A stretch of DNA of 45,811 bases from Chrysomallon squamiferum (lineage: Eukaryota > Mollusca > Gastropoda > Neomphalida > Peltospiridae). The DNA is taken from the NCBI GenBank assembly GCA_012295275.1, contig CM022672.1, forward strand, positions 34,049,254 through 34,095,064. The letters run 5' to 3'. Below the pieces are notes generated by a model. The model saw only the letters and a list, made by a program, of their open reading frames with translations. It was not told the DNA's origin and made no database searches. This document shows positions 41,586-45,811 of this stretch, one piece after another. Each line of letters opens with the position of its first letter. Position 1 is the first letter of the stretch. A program made the translations under genes and the position numbers.

Positions 41586-42120
41586 TGTGAAGAGTCATGA
41601 AATAATCAGTATGACAGTTTTGGGTAGGGTTGTCTATATTGAGCTGACAGTGTCTTTCTGTCCCACAAAGCCTTCTCTTTCATGTACAAACACAGCAAAA
41701 CAATAAAAAAATATATCTTCCTACTTAAAATTGATGTTTTATGACACCATGTCTAGTTGGAAATCACCACTTTTCAATGTATTACACACAAAAGTAGTCA
41801 ATGTATGAGCTGTCACAACATATCGTAAATCCGCCATTTTTGCTATGTTCCACACACCTGTAGACAGCTGCACACCTCTACTATACTCTCATTAGTATAA
41901 CATGATGAAACACTGGAACTGTCCGGTGTAAAAAGCCAGAAAATCAAACCATTTTGAACAAGCAAATGCACATAGAGCCTACTTTTCGTCTACACTCGGC
42001 GATTCATAATGTAAACATTTTACACCACAGACTGTGAATACTCAATTGGGATCATGTTATTTTTCGCATTTTCTTATTGTGCCGTTCAAAATTTCGCGGC
42101 ACACAGGTTGAGAATTTATC
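40260..42120 (-). mobile_element. hAT transposon relic (ZBED5/SCAND3-type), broken and 3'-truncated
   Basis: Minus strand. The transposase frame starts at 41585 and runs to about 40260. The 5' end near 42090-42118 reads TTCTCAACCTGTGTGCCGCG, a terminal sequence typical of this hAT/Charlie-like group, followed by a small GTGCCG...CGGCAC palindrome. The 3' terminus is absent: sequence changes to the dispersed repeat at about 40255. About 1.86 kb in total. A dead DNA transposon copy inserted in the duplicated block. Confidence 0.8.
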
Positions 42121-42145
42121 TATTCTGATAAAGTACTGAAAGCAA

Positions 42146-42210
<65 letters not shown>

Positions 42211-42260
42211 TAATAATAATAGTAATAATAACAATTTATTTATTTATTTATTATATATAA
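42146..42260. repeat. (AAT)n microsatellite with TTTA end
   Basis: About 22 AAT units to 42210, then interrupted units and TTTA repeats. It directly follows the hAT 5' end. Confidence 0.9.
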
Positions 42261-43240
42261 TATTCATATAAGTAAGTTCAAGGGTACTTTATACTGTAAA
42301 CTAATAAAGACACGTAATGGTGAACATTTTGAAATGGTGGTAAAAATAAATGAGTCACATTTAAAAATTGTGTAAGATAATTCATAGACTTGCTTGAACA
42401 TTTTAAACTGGAAATAAAACATAACTAAATATCAACAAAGTGGATTTGAAAGAAATAGTGTTATGAATGTTGTTGTTGTTTCAGTCGCCCTGATGTTACT
42501 TAGGACTGAGTTCGACAAAGTCGGTGCAACATAACTGAAAAATCTCTGGCCGTATACACTTGTTCTTATACTTGGTGTTACTAATCTTAGTGAATTCTGT
42601 GACCGTAGATTCCTACAATCCTGTGTGTCATGTTGTGATACCGTTATGAAAAATAGTCAAAGATTTCATATAATGATGTGATATGGTTATGTTTTAGTTA
42701 AGAATCATTATTTTTTTTTTTCTATTTCAGTATTAAATCCATTAATGTTTCACATAAAAGTTCTAAAGTTCCATGATATTCAAGCATTTCTGGAGGTTTT
42801 TTTAGCAGATAATTTTCAAATTAAACATTCCATAGTTAATAATCTACAGACGTTATTTTGAAATAAAAAATCTCGTAAAATGGTTTAACAGAATATTTTA
42901 ACCACAAGCGTGTATGAATATGTGTTACAAAACTCACATTTGTCTAGTAACACTTTTATACTTGATGTAGATTCTTCATGATTTTAGTAACAAGTGATCA
43001 CGTAAACTGATTTAGCAGAATATTTTGGTCAGAAAATATTGACCCGAGTCAAAATATAGATATAGATATATGGTGATAATTTGTTTCTTTTTGAAATTAT
43101 CACACTGATCAGTTGCAGTAATCATAATGATTAGCACTAATAATCAGACTGATCAGCATAACTAATGACACTGATCAGTTGTAGTAACCACTGGATCATG
43201 TTTGTGATGTTTTCACATGGAGTATTCATATCTTCTATTT
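42261..43240. other. Non-coding, no gene recognised
   Basis: AT-rich. Between 43098 and 43195 the phrase CACTGATCAGTTG(C/T)AGTAA occurs twice, with ACTGATCAGCATAACTAATG between. This is a short cluster of TGATCA palindromes. Confidence 0.45.
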
Positions 43241-43247
43241 CAATAAT

Positions 43248-43470
43248 ATGTGTGGGTTTGTGTGTGTCTGTGTGTATAGGTGTGTGTGTGTGTGTAAATG
43301 TGGGTTATGTGTGTTTGAATATATGTGTATATATATATATGTGTGTATGTGTGTTTATGTATGTTTGCTATACGCGTGTGTATGTGTGTATGTGTGCGTG
43401 TGTATGTGTGTGTGTACATGTGGGTGTATGTGTGTTTGTGTGTATGTGTGTGTGTATGTGTGCGTGTGTA
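43248..43470. repeat. Long TG-rich tract
   Basis: Imperfect TG/TATG repeats over about 220 bp. The Cys/Val-rich frames through it are artefacts. Confidence 0.9.
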
Positions 43471-43499
43471 TTACTGTTATAAGTATTTTTATCTCAACG

Positions 43500-43640
43500 T
43501 TGTCTACTACTACGTCTACAACTAATTAACTGCTGCTACGCTTCTTCTTTTTCTGCTACTACTAGTACGACTACTACTACTGCTACTACTACTACAGCTA
43601 CTAGTACTGTGATTACAACTACTAATATTACTATTAGTTG
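43500..43640. repeat. Imperfect CTA/ACT trinucleotide tract
   Basis: CTACTACTA-type units with TGCTAC and TAGTAC variants. Confidence 0.8.
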
Positions 43641-43879
43641 CTACTGTTATATTACCTTGTTCGTAAGAAAGAAATGTTTGAACAACTTGCTCTGGTGTAT
43701 ATCATAATATCACCTCACATACTCTCATCACTATATTAATTTTTTTTTTTATTATGTTTTTGTTTCTTTCCTCAGATCTGCTAAATTATTTATTATTTAT
43801 TGCACGGATGATTTCTGTCCAGAGCAAGTTGTACAAATATTTCTGTCTTATGTATATATATATATATATATATATATAC

Positions 43880-44660
43880 ATGAGAGTAAGTCGACGGCCT
43901 TTGAGTGTAATCAGTGTCACAAATGTCAAAGCGAATGCGGCGCCATATTCGTATTTTGCCGCAGTCCAGTCGTGAATAATAATTAATGTGAAGAATTTGT
44001 CAACACAAATCGCTGGATTCATGGAAGCAGTATATCAGTGTAACATGGTTTTGACTAACACAGGAAGACACATACACACATACACACATACACACACAAA
44101 CACATAAGACACAGACACAAAACACACACAAAACATACACAACATACACACAGACACAAACACACATAAAAGCACACGCACACATACCTAAACACAACAC
44201 AAAACAAACACATACACTAACACACACTGAAACATATACACAAAAACACACTCACGTACACAAACACATACAAAAAAAACACTCATACCCACTCCTCGAA
44301 AAGAGTTAGTCCATACCATTCTAAAGATTTTAACTTATTTTATTTTTCCTTGTATCGTAATTAAAAGTTCTCCTCTATGTTATGTAGATCCTATTTTAAT
44401 ACGAATAGTGTGGGTTTAAAGCAAGAAATTCAAGTACCTAATATACACGTTGGCAGAATGCCATGTCATACAATAGATATTTACACATAAGGCAAATATG
44501 ATTAAATTACACCCGACTTGATATAATGCCAAAATATATACCACAGACATATTAAGATTATTACTTCTCAGTTACCCGTCAGATAGTTACGGAGCAGCAC
44601 ATCAAGAGGGTTAAAAATTAAATTGATTTCGAAAAAGAGATTAATTGTGTCCGGTATTCT
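43880..44660 (+). repeat. 5' part of the segmental duplication, intact-caspase copy
   Basis: Shares with 20000-20545 a GGCGCCATATT(T/C)GTATTTTG block, CCAGTCGTGAA with AATTAATG, and the block ending TATTCTATTCTGTAT just before the ORF. The higher-GC block at 43930-43975 could be a promoter, as it is conserved between copies. A CA-rich tract lies within (44068-44270). Confidence 0.55.
44068..44270. repeat. CA-rich imperfect microsatellite
   Basis: CACA/CATACACA units over about 200 bp. The Cys/Val-rich minus-strand frame is an artefact. Confidence 0.9.
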
Positions 44661-44681
44661 ATTCTGTATTAATAATCGTCT

Positions 44682-45608
44682 ATGAAAAAGAAAAAAAAAA
44701 TGAATAGAATAAAAAAGCAGCAAGCTATTATAAGAAATATGATCAGAAAACTGGGAGATGTTCCAGACGTAAAAGTCAAACGTCTGAAGGAGAACGAGAC
44801 AGACAAGTACAACGTGGTCGCCAAACTCAAACGAAGAAAAATCAAAACCCGTAGTTTGTCTGTTAAAGACGCGAAGAGTGAACGTTTTGAAGAGGCTGGA
44901 CTCGGTAACCTGACTGAGAATGAGACAGAAGTGTACAAAATGGACGCCACACCCAAAGGAATTTGTGTGATCATCAACAACCGAGATTTTACTGATGAAG
45001 GACTAAGTCGACGCGATGGCACAGACGAAGATAAAAACAAAGTGGAAGACTTTTTCAGACGACGTCATTTTGAAGTGAGAATCTTTGAAAACCAGACGGA
45101 TTCGGATATGCTGGAAGAACTAAAACGAATATCTTTGCTGGATCATAGTAGCTACGACTGTTTCGTCTGCTTCATACTTTCACATGGAGAGAACTGGTCA
45201 GTGTATGGAAGTAATGGCAAGCTTGTGTCAGTAGAGGAAATAGAAACATTTTTCTACACTAGACAATGTCGCTCTTTAGCCAACAAACCGAAAGTATTTT
45301 TCGTTCAAGCATCTCAAGGAGGACGACCGCAGGAAAGCGGATACTGCTGTGACGTCAGAGCAGAATATCCTGTTCACGAGTCGGAGGACTTTCTGACGGT
45401 TTTGGCTACGACTCCTGGAAACTTCGCCTACAGACAGACGACAGGATCTCGTTTTATTTCTACACTGATTAAAGAACTCGACAACAATCCTCGAGTCAGT
45501 CTTCTTGATATCATGACCATGGTCGCAAAGAAAATGGACAAAATTAATGATCCGAAACAAATTCCCATATTCAGGTCGACTCTCCGGAAACAAACTGTTT
45601 TAAACTAG
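44682..45608 (+). CDS. Caspase-8-like protein with active-site Cys replaced by Ser (candidate pseudo-caspase)
   Basis: Intact 308-codon ORF, no intron. Residues 1-90 are a basic, Lys-rich N terminus without a recognisable DED or CARD domain. The caspase domain starts near residue 91 (PKGICVIINNRDFT). Substrate-pocket Arg111 is in SRRDGTD, and catalytic His168 is in CFILSHGE. The active-site pentapeptide reads QASQG (Ser211; codon TCT at 45312-45314), where caspase-8/10-type enzymes have QACQG. A linker follows, and the p10 part keeps Arg251 (FAYRQ), but the usual aromatic of GSW/GTW is Arg (GSRF). The domain style (RDGTD, DHSSYDCFVC.ILSHGE, KPKVFF.QA.QG) points to the initiator caspase-8 group. 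Without the Cys thiol, normal caspase proteolysis is not expected; a regulatory decoy role like c-FLIP, or a decaying gene, are the options. Start codon: the first ATG, in a purine-rich context; a second ATG lies at codon 7, and upstream coding exons carrying a DED cannot be excluded. Two broken relatives lie at 21442-22094 and 38849-39083. Confidence 0.85.
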   Translation: MKKKKKMNRIKKQQAIIRNMIRKLGDVPDVKVKRLKENETDKYNVVAKLKRRKIKTRSLSVKDAKSERFEEAGLGNLTENETEVYKMDATPKGICVIINNRDFTDEGLSRRDGTDEDKNKVEDFFRRRHFEVRIFENQTDSDMLEELKRISLLDHSSYDCFVCFILSHGENWSVYGSNGKLVSVEEIETFFYTRQCRSLANKPKVFFVQASQGGRPQESGYCCDVRAEYPVHESEDFLTVLATTPGNFAYRQTTGSRFISTLIKELDNNPRVSLLDIMTMVAKKMDKINDPKQIPIFRSTLRKQTVLN

Positions 45609-45811
45609 ATTTTCGTTTGAAAATAAGTTACGTTTTCATAAACATGTTTTCAAGAAAAAAAGAAAAAGAAAAAAAGAAAAGAACTGTTTTCCGAAAAGAG
45701 ACCAGAATATGTTTGTTTACATATAGTGAGGGATTGATTTAGCTTAAATTGTTTTCTTTGATTATTCTAAAACAATGTATAACAGTGTGACAGTGTGGAT
45801 CTACATAACAT
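45609..45811 (+). other. 3' flank of the caspase-like gene
   Basis: Shares TTCGTTTGAAAATAAG and CATAAACATGTTTTC with the flank of the relic at 21717-21760, so the 3' UTR was duplicated too. No AATAAA is seen before the window ends. Confidence 0.5.

Noticed and set aside
43165-43529. Cys/Val-rich ORFs in TG tracts, also 44000-44251 and 39614-39836
   Set aside because: Low-complexity translation of TG/CA repeats.
45276-45593. Minus-strand ORFs opposite the caspase-like gene (also 44669-45040, 21494-21709, 21696-21917, 38805-39149)
   Set aside because: Antisense shadows of the caspase coding strand and its relics.

Overview
The window is animal nuclear DNA: AT-rich, full of microsatellites, with small phase-1 exons, GT-AG introns and lineage-specific duplications. 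The EGF-repeat/galactose-binding protein, the caspase-8-type genes and the hAT/ZBED-type transposon relic suggest a lophotrochozoan, probably a mollusc. That is inference; no sequence marker names the species. All alignments here were made by eye.

0-13 kb, minus strand. At 859-8111 lies the 3' part of a secreted or membrane EGF-repeat protein: one exon of a fucolectin/F5-8C-like galactose-binding domain, then nine intact single-EGF exons and one broken one, all split in phase 1. A 200-N gap (8112-8311) cuts off its 5' end. Upstream on the same strand are the first three coding exons of a flotillin-1 gene (10130-12824, 71 codons), whose remaining exons are not visible before the gap. So both genes are incomplete towards the same gap.

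13-20 kb. Mostly non-coding and repetitive: a nearly perfect 137-bp palindrome resembling a MITE, degenerate tandem repeats, a decayed coding pseudogene with an A-tract, and two weak candidate minus-strand exons near 17.4 and 18.1 kb.

20-45.8 kb. A duplicated caspase neighbourhood. The intact copy (44682-45608, plus strand) is a 308-residue, single-exon caspase-8-like protein whose active-site pentapeptide reads QASQG instead of QACQG. The catalytic Cys is therefore Ser, while the His and substrate-pocket Arg residues remain: a candidate pseudo-caspase with a logic like c-FLIP. A scrambled relative lies at 20590-22094, where a multi-pass membrane-like ORF runs into the caspase linker, the p10 piece comes next, and the p20 piece lies downstream of it. 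A p10-only fragment lies at 38849-39083. Between the copies are a 3-kb minisatellite with a 51-bp unit (23733-26779), a dispersed repeat family, several inverted-duplicate pairs nested around about 37.1 kb, a 125-bp tandem repeat, very long GA/CT/CA tracts, and a broken hAT transposase (about 40260-42120, minus strand).

The genes do not form a pathway unit. The coherent story is duplication, inversion and decay of a catalytically altered caspase-8-like gene inside a repeat-rich block.
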